Shown here: positions 54,501-63,645 of the stretch, one piece after another | Layout of the letters: the number at the start of each line of letters is the position of its first letter | Numbering within the stretch: position 1 is the first letter of the stretch | Assembly (NCBI RefSeq): GCF_004793975.1 | Contig: NZ_SRYB01000010.1 | Location: 1-64,000 of the forward strand | Direction: 5' to 3' | DNA: 64,000 nucleotides | From: Lepagella muris | Lineage (GTDB): Bacteria > Bacteroidota > Bacteroidia > Bacteroidales > Muribaculaceae | Notes under the pieces: model-generated | Seen by the model: the letters and a program-made list of their open reading frames with translations, nothing else | What the model was told of the DNA's origin: nothing | The model's database searches: none | Made by a program: the position numbers and the translations under genes

Positions 54501-56909
54501 GTGGGAACATTATCATTCATCAATATAGGGAGAGCCGCGTTGTGCGCGGCTCTTTCTCTAACCACATTCTGCGGAGAAGCACAGGTAAGCTTCGGACATC
54601 CGGAAAAGTTTAACGACGGCTGGCTCTTCAATCTTGACAACATCGAGGAATCCTCACGTCCGGAATTTGCAGATTCCACATGGCGCACCCTCAACCTTCC
54701 TCATGACTGGAGCATTGAGGGCACCTACTCCCCCGACCTCGCCAGCGGCACCGGTTATCTCCCCGGCGGCATAGGATGGTATCGCAAGCATTTCACATAT
54801 ACCCCCACACCGGGGCTGGAGAAGACCTACATCTATTTCGAAGGGGTCTACAATCGTAGTGAAGTCTATCTCAACGGTCATCTCCTCGGCAAGCGTCCCA
54901 GCGGATACGCCTCATTCATGTATGACCTCACCCCCTATCTGAAGGAGGGTGACAACGTTCTCTCCGTAAAGGCTGACCATAGCCGCTATGCCGACTCCCG
55001 CTATTACACCGGCTCCGGCATATACCGCGACGTGTGGCTCGTGAAGGCTCCCGCCTCCCACATAGCGCAATGGGGCGTGGGCTTCGAGACCGTGGCGGTA
55101 AAGGGGAAGAAAGCCACCGTGAAGGGGAACGTGGCAATCGAGAATCCTGCAAAGGGTATGGAGGTCAGTATGTCGCTCATCAATGCCGACGGCAAATGTG
55201 TAGCGTCTGCAAAGAAGCGTGCGTCTGCCGACAATTCCCTGACCATGACAGTGCCCGACGTAAAGCTCTGGAGCCTTGAGAATCCTTACCTCTACACACT
55301 CCGCACGGAGGTGACTCGCGACGGCAAGGTCGTGGATTCGTCAGATATACCCGTAGGCATACGCACTCTCGCTTTCAATCCCAATACCGGTTTTGCCCTC
55401 AATGGGAAGAATATGAAGGTTAAGGGAGTCTGCATCCATCATGATGCCGGCGCGCTCGGTGCCGTTGTGCCGGAAGAGGTGTGGGAACGCCGTCTGCGCA
55501 ACCTGAAGAATCTCGGTGTAAACGCCCTCCGCATGAGTCATAACCCACAGGCTCCGGTGGTGTATGACATTGCCGACCGCATCGGTCTGCTCATAATGGA
55601 TGAGGCAAGCGATGAATGGGAATTTCCGAAACGCAAATGGATAAAGGGTTGGAACAAAGGCACCCCCGGTTTTGACGGCACTTACGATTTCTTTGAGGAA
55701 TGGATAGACCGCGACGTGGCGGACATGGTGCGCAGGGACCGCAACCATCCCTCCGTATTCCTATGGAGCATCGGCAATGAGGTGGATTATCCCAACGACC
55801 CATATTCCCACTCTGTACTCGACGGCGAGGATTCGGGCATAAGCCAGCCCATGTATGGCGGCTACAATCCGGAGGCTCCGGATGCCATGCGTATCGGGGA
55901 GATTGCAAAGCGGCTTACTAAGGTGGTGAAGAGTATCGACACGTCTCGCCCAACTACCGGCGCACTTGCAGGGGTGGTCATGTCGAACGAGACTGCATAT
56001 CCGGAGGCTGTCGATGTTGTCGGCTATAACTATACGGAAGACCGTTATGACCAGGACCACAAGACCTATCCCGACCGTGTGATCTACGGCAGCGAGAACC
56101 GTTCGGATTACGAGGCATGGAAGGCGGTACGCGACAAGGATTTCATCTTCGGTCAATTCATCTGGACGGGTATCGACTATTTGGGAGAATCAGGCGCATG
56201 GCCCTCACGCGGACTCTACACCGGACTCCTTGACTTCACCGGCAATCCGAAACCGCGCGGCATGTTCCGCGCATCGCTTTGGAGCGAGACACCTGTAACC
56301 TACATCGGCACCTATCCGAAACCGCGTCATGGCGACTGGCTCTCCATTGATGCGTGGGATTCGTGGAACTATGAACCTGACGAAATGATAAGGGTGGTAT
56401 GCTACACCAACTCCCCGAAGGCACGTCTTCTTCTTGACGGCAAAGAGGTGGGTGCGGTCAAGCCTATGGATGACGCTTCCGGCATAATCCATTGGGATAT
56501 CCCATTCTCACCCGGCAAGCTGACGGCTGAGGGGATCGGCAACGACGGAAATGTGGAATCCAAATATGACATCACTACTTCGGGACGCCCCTTCGCCATA
56601 CAAGCTTCGTCAGACAAGACATCCTTCACGAAACCGGGAGAGGTGGCACACGTCACAATAGAGATCGTTGACGAGAACGGCGTGCCTGTGAAACTTGCCG
56701 ACAACGAGATACGCGTCAACGTGAAAGGTGGCGAACTCTTGGGACTTGAGGCAGGCGACAACTCCGACATGGGCAACTACCGCGACAACCGTCAGCGCGT
56801 GTTCCGAGGCAGGCTACTCGCCTACGTCCGCACCGACAATCCGGCAGAGCCGATGACCATAACGCTCACCTCCCCCCTTCTCCGCCCCGCCACCCTCACC
56901 ATCAAATAA
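54501..56909 (+). CDS. Exported GH2 beta-galactosidase
   Basis: This 802-residue retaining glycosidase shows the GH2 order: jelly-roll domain (NDGWLFNLDN, LPHDWSIEG, GGIGWYRK), Ig-like domain, TIM barrel and two C-terminal beta domains. The acid/base is Glu427 in WSIGNEVD and the nucleophile Glu532 in YGSENRSD. The start is a GTG at 54501, 14 bp after the GH30 stop; it leads to a signal peptide cut near GEA-QV, and I see no ATG that does so. It probably acts in the periplasm on galacto-oligosaccharides from the GH30 step, and is the last gene before a strong terminator. Confidence 0.9.
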   Translation: MGTLSFINIGRAALCAALSLTTFCGEAQVSFGHPEKFNDGWLFNLDNIEESSRPEFADSTWRTLNLPHDWSIEGTYSPDLASGTGYLPGGIGWYRKHFTYTPTPGLEKTYIYFEGVYNRSEVYLNGHLLGKRPSGYASFMYDLTPYLKEGDNVLSVKADHSRYADSRYYTGSGIYRDVWLVKAPASHIAQWGVGFETVAVKGKKATVKGNVAIENPAKGMEVSMSLINADGKCVASAKKRASADNSLTMTVPDVKLWSLENPYLYTLRTEVTRDGKVVDSSDIPVGIRTLAFNPNTGFALNGKNMKVKGVCIHHDAGALGAVVPEEVWERRLRNLKNLGVNALRMSHNPQAPVVYDIADRIGLLIMDEASDEWEFPKRKWIKGWNKGTPGFDGTYDFFEEWIDRDVADMVRRDRNHPSVFLWSIGNEVDYPNDPYSHSVLDGEDSGISQPMYGGYNPEAPDAMRIGEIAKRLTKVVKSIDTSRPTTGALAGVVMSNETAYPEAVDVVGYNYTEDRYDQDHKTYPDRVIYGSENRSDYEAWKAVRDKDFIFGQFIWTGIDYLGESGAWPSRGLYTGLLDFTGNPKPRGMFRASLWSETPVTYIGTYPKPRHGDWLSIDAWDSWNYEPDEMIRVVCYTNSPKARLLLDGKEVGAVKPMDDASGIIHWDIPFSPGKLTAEGIGNDGNVESKYDITTSGRPFAIQASSDKTSFTKPGEVAHVTIEIVDENGVPVKLADNEIRVNVKGGELLGLEAGDNSDMGNYRDNRQRVFRGRLLAYVRTDNPAEPMTITLTSPLLRPATLTIK

Positions 56910-56937
56910 AAAACAACCAAATAAAAAGACAACCGAC

Positions 56938-56974
56938 AAAAGACCGCACGTGGAAATTCCGCGTGCGGTCTTTT
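56938..56974. terminator. Strong bidirectional terminator
   Basis: Perfect 13-bp arms (AAAAGACCGCACG / CGTGCGGTCTTTT) with an 11-base loop lie between the convergent GH2 and barrel genes; T-runs follow in both directions. Confidence 0.9.
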
Positions 56975-57033
56975 GTTTTGTCAGTTGTCGGTATCAGTGC
57001 GTGCAATCAGCATCAGTATATGGGTCTGTCTGA

Positions 57034-59601
57034 TTAGAAACGGTATTTCACCGACAGGATAATCTCGAATGGACGTAGTGAATATGAATAATAGTTTATG
57101 TCAAGTGAATTATAGAGAGTGTATGCGTATTGGTTACGGTCTGTAAGGTTTCGCGCATCAAGCTGAAAGTCGATCTTACGCAGCGTCCATATCACACCGG
57201 CATCCATGAAAAGGTTGGTGCGATAGTTGTCGGTAGCCATCTTCACCCGTGAATAATCTGTCTTATAGAAAATCTCGATATTCCTAAGCGGATAGACTCC
57301 GAGTTTCCCGGTAATGGAAAAGGAATTTGTGGAATTGGAGGGAAGCACACCTCCGAAAGTCTGGCGTTGCCACGTACCTGTAGCTCCCGCGGTTATCGAC
57401 ACCATATCTGAAAACTGATAGGTCTCGATACGTCCGTTCAACACAAGGATAGAGTTCTTTGTGGTCACCGTCATGGCAGACCGCATGCTTTCCCCCGAAC
57501 GCAACAGAGCATTGGCATTGAGATGGAAAGTAGTGTTGATACTACGTATCCCCTTTGTCAGGTTGAGCAGCATGGTTGCCATCCCGGCATTATTCCTCTC
57601 CTCCTTCACGGAACCTGCGACTCCGGACTGACTTACATCACTCACCGACAACTTACTTTTCTCAGTCCTCTTGACCGACAATCCGGATATAAGATAGAGA
57701 TCCTGCAGGATATTGCGGTAAGAATAATTTATGCGAATGAAATCATCGTGTCCCCTTTCAAGCTTTCCGGTGCCTAATGTACGCACATTTCTGAAGGTCG
57801 TGTATATGGGGTTGTCTATAAAATCGCGTATGTCGCCCACATTGTTCTCCCTTCCGAAAGAGAGTGTGGCATGATTCCGTTGATTGAATTTCTTTGAGAA
57901 TTGTGATTTGAAATCAACAAGCACCATGTCCGACTTGTCGCAACTGTTGCTGACGACATCATGATATTTTATGTTGAGCAACCGTATCGGCATCGATGTT
58001 TTCCAGATTATTCCATGTATATTGATCTTGATGAACGGTTCGGTAGATGTGCTGATCCTGTAGCCGGAAATATCATTTCTCATTCTATCCGCGTTGTCTC
58101 TCTCCCCGGCAGAAATGAAACTGTCATGGTCTATCTCGAAAGATATCGATGCGCCCACCGATAGGCGTGGCATAAGTTGGCGTGATATGGAGGTATATTC
58201 ACGGTTGTGGAAACGGCGGATTGTCAAGTTCTGCCATGCCACGTCGGTATTGCCGTCCGGATTTATGGCCTGCATCCTTGCTACGGGAGTATTCCGAAAC
58301 TTTGTATCCGAGGTGATTTCGTAGAGATTGCCCCGATGGGTTATGATAGTTTTCAGATTATTTGAAAATAGATAACGGTCGCTCCTGACGTGCTGGCGCG
58401 TCAATGTGGAGGAAGATACATCATACGCATTACGCACGAAGTCTCCATTGAAATTAAAAGTATTGTTGAGATAAAGATTATTACCATTGTTCTCAACAGC
58501 TGCCGTCACCTCCACATTGCGATTTCTCAGAGAGTTGTCTGCCCTCTCTGCATATATGATGCTTGCCTCGTCAGGGTTCAGATACTCTGTCACGGAGCTA
58601 CCGTCAAACGCATTACGGTTATATCCGAAAGAGGAATTTATCTTCACATTGAGGTTGCTGTTGAATTTGAAAAGAGAGTTGGCTGTGGTGAATGCCGACT
58701 TGTTTTTAATAAAACGATCCTTTGGAATCGAGGGTTCGCCAAAAGGGGTTGAAGGGAAAATATTCAGATTGTCGGTATTATCAGGTCTTGTATACAAAGA
58801 CCCCATGTTATTCCCTTTCCCTGATATTATGGTCTGGTTTTTCGCGGATATGAGCATCCCGTAGAGATCTCCGTCCCACAATGCGGATGAGCCGACACCC
58901 GCACCCCCCTTGAGATAGCCCAACGGCTTCAGCATCCTCCCCTTTTTCAATTTGAGGTTGAGCGACGCTTTCTCAGCCTCCTGCTTCCCTTGGAGCACAC
59001 GCTTGTCCTGATGGCGTTCGTAGACGCTTACCGTGGATATATCATCCGGATTGATACTGCGTGAGGCTACGGTATAGTTCTTCCCCATCAGATCCATATC
59101 CTCGATATAGAAATGATTGATCGAGAGACCATCGTAAGATATTCCTCCTGAATCATCTATCTGTATGCCTGGGATTTTCCTGATTATGTCTTCAATCGTG
59201 CGGTCTCCGGCTTTTGTCAAGGCAGCGACATCATAGATTATGGTATCCCCCTTTATCCTTCTCTCCGGAGCTTTTACCACCACTTCCTGTAGCACGAACT
59301 CCTTTCTCGCAAGATATATCCTAACATACTGCGGTATGCTGTCCAGAGGATATGAGAGGGTCTCATGTTTTTGCGATATGAATCTCAGGGAAGCCGGCAA
59401 CTCAAGTTTTTCCACAGAAATGGAGAAAGATCCATCTTTTGCGGATGTGGAGAATCCTTTCGGTATTCCCGACGCTTCCAAACGCACTATCACTCCGGGA
59501 GTAGGAAGACTGTCGCTGTCAAACACAACGCCCCTAACTGTGATACGGGGATAACAGTCAAGAAATACAAGGATAAGGGATATGAAGGCTAACAGTCGCA
59601 A
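57034..59601 (-). CDS. TonB-receptor-like outer-membrane barrel, GLPGLI partner
   Basis: This 855-residue protein has a signal peptide, a carboxypeptidase-like regulatory domain (ITVRGVVFDSDSLPTPGVIVRLE), a plug-like segment (DIIRKIPGIQIDDSGGISYDG) and a long barrel ending in ILSVKYRF. It lacks the clear SusC signature LVVVGYG, and no SusD is near. Proteins of this layout often accompany GLPGLI proteins, as here: the GLPGLI gene ends 20 bp upstream. The cargo or role of this pair is unknown. Confidence 0.85.
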   Translation of the reverse strand: MRLLAFISLILVFLDCYPRITVRGVVFDSDSLPTPGVIVRLEASGIPKGFSTSAKDGSFSISVEKLELPASLRFISQKHETLSYPLDSIPQYVRIYLARKEFVLQEVVVKAPERRIKGDTIIYDVAALTKAGDRTIEDIIRKIPGIQIDDSGGISYDGLSINHFYIEDMDLMGKNYTVASRSINPDDISTVSVYERHQDKRVLQGKQEAEKASLNLKLKKGRMLKPLGYLKGGAGVGSSALWDGDLYGMLISAKNQTIISGKGNNMGSLYTRPDNTDNLNIFPSTPFGEPSIPKDRFIKNKSAFTTANSLFKFNSNLNVKINSSFGYNRNAFDGSSVTEYLNPDEASIIYAERADNSLRNRNVEVTAAVENNGNNLYLNNTFNFNGDFVRNAYDVSSSTLTRQHVRSDRYLFSNNLKTIITHRGNLYEITSDTKFRNTPVARMQAINPDGNTDVAWQNLTIRRFHNREYTSISRQLMPRLSVGASISFEIDHDSFISAGERDNADRMRNDISGYRISTSTEPFIKINIHGIIWKTSMPIRLLNIKYHDVVSNSCDKSDMVLVDFKSQFSKKFNQRNHATLSFGRENNVGDIRDFIDNPIYTTFRNVRTLGTGKLERGHDDFIRINYSYRNILQDLYLISGLSVKRTEKSKLSVSDVSQSGVAGSVKEERNNAGMATMLLNLTKGIRSINTTFHLNANALLRSGESMRSAMTVTTKNSILVLNGRIETYQFSDMVSITAGATGTWQRQTFGGVLPSNSTNSFSITGKLGVYPLRNIEIFYKTDYSRVKMATDNYRTNLFMDAGVIWTLRKIDFQLDARNLTDRNQYAYTLYNSLDINYYSYSLRPFEIILSVKYRF

Positions 59602-59621
59602 TTTACAGAATTTTTCCGGTT

Positions 59622-60497
59622 TTATTCAAGTTCTATGGGCACGAAGAAAAGACACCTTTTCCCTTTCTTTTTATTTGAACCCGAAGAAGAAGATATAGAC
59701 TGAATCATATTTGATTTTTTTATAATGTCTGCCGCATTCTCCTTGTAGTACTTCAATGCAGAGTTGAATTTAATTCTTGTAATGTTGATGTATTTTTTCT
59801 TTGGATAGCCAAATGGAGCAGGTGTGTTTTTTGTCTCGATTGCCTCAAAAAGATGAGATCCGGTGGAGTCTTCAAGACGTAGAATCAGACCGGGAAGACC
59901 ATTAAACTTCCAAGGTCCGTAAGGGGCAGGGATGTCGGAATACCAGGCAGTCCAGTCACGGCCTCTCCAGTGGGCGGTAGCCTTGAAGCAGGTGTAACCC
60001 ATTACTTTGCATGACTCATCCTCAAGTTTCCAGTCAAAAACAGGGACTGGTTCTGCATAACGATAACTATCTAAGAATACTCTGTCATAAAAGTCAAGAG
60101 AGTCCGTTTGCAACGAAATGAGCATTTCCTCACTCACGGTTTTAACTTCATTCATGAATTTTAAGCATTCACTATGATTCATACGGGTCAATTTATCGGG
60201 ATCGACCCTTTGTATGGAATCCAGTCGAAAGTCACCATATCCTCCGTACCATCTATGCGTATCTCCGACCTGCAGCATCTCAAAATCAGTCCTTTCTTGA
60301 TTCAAAAAGGTATCTTTCCTTACGTGAATATAGACGATACTCCATTTTGCAGTATCAACAGTAATCGGAAGACTTACTTTAGTCTGCCCTCTTCCACTAT
60401 CTTTGTCATCTAAGTGCAATTCGTAGGTTTGAGCTGATACTGATAATGTTATAGTTGATAACAATATAAATGAGAATACTATAAAAAATTTGCGCAT
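59622..60497 (-). CDS. GLPGLI family protein, second copy
   Basis: This 291-residue exported protein has a signal peptide (cut near VSA-QT). The family block is APYGPWKFNGLPGLILRLED, preceded by YTCFKATAHWRGRDWTAWYSD. It shares the same layout as the member at 37673-38509 (EAMTWEIGD / FDWKLEDE before a Cys in both), so the two are paralogues. It is first in a two-gene unit with the barrel protein. Confidence 0.92.
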   Translation of the reverse strand: MRKFFIVFSFILLSTITLSVSAQTYELHLDDKDSGRGQTKVSLPITVDTAKWSIVYIHVRKDTFLNQERTDFEMLQVGDTHRWYGGYGDFRLDSIQRVDPDKLTRMNHSECLKFMNEVKTVSEEMLISLQTDSLDFYDRVFLDSYRYAEPVPVFDWKLEDESCKVMGYTCFKATAHWRGRDWTAWYSDIPAPYGPWKFNGLPGLILRLEDSTGSHLFEAIETKNTPAPFGYPKKKYINITRIKFNSALKYYKENAADIIKKSNMIQSISSSSGSNKKKGKRCLFFVPIELE

Positions 60498-60646
60498 ATT
60501 TTAAGATGTTTTATGAATATGGTTATATTTTTCTATTCTTATCCAAAAAGTCAGGCAAGACTGTCTGCGCGTAATGTAAACCATCAGTGCAATAAACAGA
60601 AATCATTTTACTGTTTTCTTGACATATAATACTTGGAATCCAAGTG

Positions 60647-60913
60647 TTAGCCCACAGTTACTATCGGCTGTCCGAAGAATGATGAAAGCATGGCGAGTGT
60701 GGAGATGGTAAAGTTGTGCTGCCCGCTCAACCACTTAGTGATTTCACTCGGACGACGACCGAGGGCATCAGCAAATTGTTTCTTTGTCAACCCTCGCTCG
60801 CGCATCAAGAGGTCTATGCGGTCGGAAATTTCAAACGAAAGGTCAACCTCTGCCTTTACCGTTTCCGGAATGGGGCCTAACATTTCTTCAAGTGATCTTG
60901 TCGTGCGTTTCAT
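60647..60913 (-). CDS. XRE-family helix-turn-helix antitoxin-like protein
   Basis: This 88-residue protein has a HTH_3 fold in its second half (LMRERGLTKKQFADALGRRPSEITKWLSGQHNFTISTLAMLS), as in HigA/MqsA-type antitoxins. It overlaps the gene upstream by four bases (ATGA), so the two are translationally coupled with the presumed toxin made first. Such antitoxins bind the partner and repress their own promoter. Confidence 0.85.
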   Translation of the reverse strand: MKRTTRSLEEMLGPIPETVKAEVDLSFEISDRIDLLMRERGLTKKQFADALGRRPSEITKWLSGQHNFTISTLAMLSSFFGQPIVTVG

Positions 60914-61380
60914 AACTCAAATATATTGTCAGTTCCTATTGTCGTTTCAGTAAGTGTCACGGATCCATCCTCGATACCTTGTCGTAGAAGGTTCTCAAAT
61001 TTTTGCAGAGTCATGACATATCCTTTCAGCGTTGGATCTTCATCGTATGTGCGAGTTGACTTTACGCCTCCATTTCCAAGAATAAGGATTTTGTCAGATA
61101 ATCGCAAGCAATACAGACGCAATTTGGAGGATATGACCGGTAACGCCACAACCGAATCATTCATCTTTCCCTCTTGTCGGAAATAACGTTCCGACGCCCC
61201 AGTACGTGCTATCCGACTGATAAAAGCGGCGATACGGATATAGTCCTCGCTATACTCGGCACTCTCCTTGAATTTAGAAATAAACTTTTCAAACTCATTC
61301 TCGGTATCACGGAGGAACTGCAAAGTGTATATTGTGCAGTTATCTCCATCTTGGATAAGGTATAATTCGACTTCACTCAT
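60910..61380 (-). CDS. Putative toxin partner of the XRE protein
   Basis: I choose ATG 61380 (156 residues, MSEVELYLIQDGDN), since the 30 codons before it cross the promoter box. The block KLRLYCLRLSDKILILGNGGVKST resembles RelE/ParE-like or related toxins paired with XRE antitoxins in Bacteroidetes; the earlier part is helical. The link to a known toxin family is a judgement from motif and context and not firm. The downstream antitoxin start overlaps its stop. Confidence 0.65.
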   Translation of the reverse strand: MSEVELYLIQDGDNCTIYTLQFLRDTENEFEKFISKFKESAEYSEDYIRIAAFISRIARTGASERYFRQEGKMNDSVVALPVISSKLRLYCLRLSDKILILGNGGVKSTRTYDEDPTLKGYVMTLQKFENLLRQGIEDGSVTLTETTIGTDNIFEL

Positions 61381-61407
61381 ACTCTTAAATATCTTTATTC
61401 TATAACG

Positions 61408-61415
61408 CAAAGTTA
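61408..61415 (-). promoter_or_regulatory. -7 box of the toxin-antitoxin-like pair
   Basis: The minus strand reads TAACTTTG, 28 bp before the chosen ATG at 61380; this is why the longer frame is rejected. Confidence 0.55.
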
Positions 61416-61518
61416 CATAAAACATTTCACTCATAGATGAAATATTTGAATTTTCCTGTTTAGGACTCACAAATCTTGTAGTTGAGGAATTTCAAAACAT
61501 GTGTTAACTGCATATTTG

Positions 61519-61551
61519 TTGGGAGGAATTCGGATTATTTTTGTAACTTTG
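61519..61551 (+). promoter_or_regulatory. Promoter of the SMR exporter gene
   Basis: TTG (61519-61521) and TAACTTTG (61544-61551) are 22 nt apart. The leader after it (about 61558-61619) has a small stem CTCC/GGAG; I could not fit it to a guanidine riboswitch. Confidence 0.55.
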
Positions 61552-61619
61552 CAACGGATAAACTCCTTGGAAGGAGACGCCGGTTTTTGCTGCAGCCCTC
61601 AATAGGATTACATTTACTT

Positions 61620-61949
61620 ATGAATTGGATTATTCTTATTATTGCCGGGCTGTGTGAAGTGGGCTTCACATATTGCCTCGGACGAGCAAAGGATGTGTCA
61701 GGGATCGAGTACTTGGCTTGGATGGCAGGTTTTCTTCTCTTTACAGTTTTGAGCATGGGATTGCTTGCAAAAGCCACCCAGTCTATCCCGTTGGGTACGG
61801 CATATCCGGTATGGACAGGGATAGGTGCGGTGGGAACCGTCCTAATCGGTATAATTTTCTTCAAAGAACCCGCTACATTCGCGCGTATTTTCTTTATATC
61901 CACACTCATACTTTCAATCGTGGGACTGAAAGCTGTATCAGCAGCTTAA
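61620..61949 (+). CDS. SMR exporter, SugE/Gdx subtype
   Basis: This 109-residue four-helix protein works as a dual-topology dimer that swaps protons for small cations. The essential Glu13 is in AGLCEVGF. The block IPLGTAYPVWTGIGAVGT fits the SugE/Gdx branch, whose known members export guanidinium, better than the drug-exporting EmrE branch. The ATG at 61620 gives the normal family length; the upstream open frame lacks features. The Nim-like gene follows 45 bp later on the same strand. Confidence 0.9.
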   Translation: MNWIILIIAGLCEVGFTYCLGRAKDVSGIEYLAWMAGFLLFTVLSMGLLAKATQSIPLGTAYPVWTGIGAVGTVLIGIIFFKEPATFARIFFISTLILSIVGLKAVSAA

Positions 61950-61994
61950 TGATATTCAAATTATAAACTGATTTCTAAAATTTCATTTGTACTT

Positions 61995-62480
61995 ATGGAC
62001 TATAGAATGCGTCGTTTCAAACAGCAAATCTCTGATGAGGCATCAAAGAAAATTCTTTGTGCATCCACAAATGGAATCTTATCTCTCACTAATGCAGATG
62101 GCTCACCATACGGAGTACCGTTGAGCTTCGCATACGACGGAAATAGCTCAATCTATTTTCACAGTGCCGTGACGGGACACAAGATCGATTGCATCAATCA
62201 CGAGTCAAGGTGTTCATTCTGTGTGGTCGCACAAGACAAAATTGTGCCGGAAGAATTTACATCCTATTTCAGAAGCGTCATTGTGAATGGAAGGATTAAA
62301 GTCGTTGATGATGACTCTGAAATCATGAAAGGACTTCTGCTATTGTGCGACAAATATTCTCCGGGTATTGACAGCTCATCTGAAATAAACAAATGCATCA
62401 GCCATGTCAAGATTTTACGTCTTGATATTGAGACTATGACCGGTAAAGAGGCAATCGAACTAATACGCCCCATCTCTTAG
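61995..62480 (+). CDS. Pyridoxamine 5'-phosphate oxidase-like flavoprotein, Nim-related
   Basis: This 161-residue FMN-binding split-barrel protein resembles the Nim group: MRRFKQQISDE at the start, GSPYGVPLSFAYDG, IYFHSAVTGHKIDCI, FCVVAQDKIVPEEFTSYFRSVIVNGR, and GKEAIELI near the end. True Nim proteins reduce 5-nitroimidazoles to harmless amines; many relatives in Bacteroidales do not give resistance, so activity is open. It is probably co-transcribed with the SMR gene. Confidence 0.87.
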   Translation: MDYRMRRFKQQISDEASKKILCASTNGILSLTNADGSPYGVPLSFAYDGNSSIYFHSAVTGHKIDCINHESRCSFCVVAQDKIVPEEFTSYFRSVIVNGRIKVVDDDSEIMKGLLLLCDKYSPGIDSSSEINKCISHVKILRLDIETMTGKEAIELIRPIS

Positions 62481-62499
62481 TCAATTGAAATGGGGCGTA
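62464..62499. terminator. Hairpin at convergent gene ends
   Basis: TACGCCCCAT and ATGGGGCGTA form a 10-bp stem overlapping the Nim-like stop codon. The T-run is weak, but it lies between convergent genes. Confidence 0.6.
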
Positions 62500-62529
62500 A
62501 ATTAAATGTGACGTAGTTGATAACGTTTT

Positions 62530-63447
62530 TCAGTTGATGGTCAGTTCACGCAGTGTCTCAACGATAGGGGTAAGCGTCTCCTTGTCAAGATTCACGATCA
62601 TGGTGCGACGTGGAGAAACCTCCTCGTCAGTGTTATGCACATGGAAGACATAGCAGAGATTGCCATCCTTATCGGTAAACAGGTCGCCGTGTCCCGTGCC
62701 GTTCCTTCCGATATTCGAGCGGTGGATTATCGGGGCTGGACGCTTGTGCCACGGACCGAACGGTGAGGAGGCAGTGGCGATACCCACGGCATAATCCGGA
62801 TTACGGAAATCATTAGCACTGTAGAACATCACGTATTCATCCCCACGTTTTATCACGGTGGGGCCCTCCGTCACACCCCATTCAGACGACGCCGTATTCT
62901 CCCACGGCAATACGGCAGATATACATTCCACCGGTTTCCCCTGCATCCTCGACAAGTCGGGAGAAAGACGCACGGCATATATCCTGTTGCCCCTGTCAAG
63001 GCGCACATGATAGAGTATGGCAGAACCGTCGTCATCAAAAAACACGAACGGATCTATCTGATTTATGTCTGACACAATCTCACCGCCGCCGGTAAACGGT
63101 CCGGCAGGAGAATCCGCCATAGCATACGCAATCCGCTCATTGGCGGTATAGAACATATAATACTTCCCGTCATGCTTAAACACCTGCGGAGCCCAGAACC
63201 ATTTCGTGCCGAAAATATTGCCATCTATTCTCGCCAACGCAAGACGATAACTATCCTTCCAATCAGACAGATTCTCCGACTTACAATAAGGGAATCCGAG
63301 ATTCGAGTCCACACCTGACGTGCCATACAGATAATAAGTTTTACCATCCACTAAGACAGTCGGGTCGGCAAGCACTACCGGCTCGACAGCCATAGCCACA
63401 GCATTCCCCAGCATGAATGCCACCATTCCTGCAAACCTAAATTTCAT
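62530..63447 (-). CDS. Exported GH43 glycosidase
   Basis: This five-bladed beta-propeller enzyme (305 residues from ATG 63447, which leads into the signal peptide cut near AMA-VE) has the three GH43 acids: Asp base in VLADPTVL, Asp in NQIDPFVFF and Glu acid in WGVTEGPTVI. The other conserved sites (KWFWAPQVF, GTGHGDLF) are intact. GH43 enzymes release arabinose, xylose or galactose. It is divergent from the GH31 gene. The 15 codons before 63447 are open but not signal-like. Confidence 0.9.
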   Translation of the reverse strand: MKFRFAGMVAFMLGNAVAMAVEPVVLADPTVLVDGKTYYLYGTSGVDSNLGFPYCKSENLSDWKDSYRLALARIDGNIFGTKWFWAPQVFKHDGKYYMFYTANERIAYAMADSPAGPFTGGGEIVSDINQIDPFVFFDDDGSAILYHVRLDRGNRIYAVRLSPDLSRMQGKPVECISAVLPWENTASSEWGVTEGPTVIKRGDEYVMFYSANDFRNPDYAVGIATASSPFGPWHKRPAPIIHRSNIGRNGTGHGDLFTDKDGNLCYVFHVHNTDEEVSPRRTMIVNLDKETLTPIVETLRELTIN

Positions 63448-63522
63448 ATCACAAATTATAACAAGTTGTCCAAACCTCACAAGCCAAGACAACTTAAATT
63501 CCTATGTTTACCAATTTCTCTG

Positions 63523-63530
63523 CAAATATA
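63523..63530 (-). promoter_or_regulatory. -7 box for the GH43 gene
   Basis: The minus strand reads TATATTTG, matching TAnnTTTG, 76 bp before ATG 63447. Confidence 0.5.
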
Positions 63531-63576
63531 ACACATTTTTTTATAAATAACATTTTCATAATCGGAGTTTGTTTAC

Positions 63577-63584
63577 TACCTTTG
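63577..63584 (+). promoter_or_regulatory. -7 box for the GH31 gene
   Basis: TACCTTTG matches TAnnTTTG, 62 bp before the start codon of the partial gene. Confidence 0.5.
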
Positions 63585-63645
63585 TGTTCACATGAATAAC
63601 CTATAACCCAATTATAACCATATTTTCCATACATATCTTCTCTTT

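Noticed and set aside
61482..61619. 46-codon extension of the SMR protein
   Set aside because: SMR proteins are about 105-110 residues; the extension crosses the promoter.
61552..61619. Guanidine riboswitch before the SMR gene
   Set aside because: Only one small stem is visible and the conserved guanidine-binding motifs were not found.
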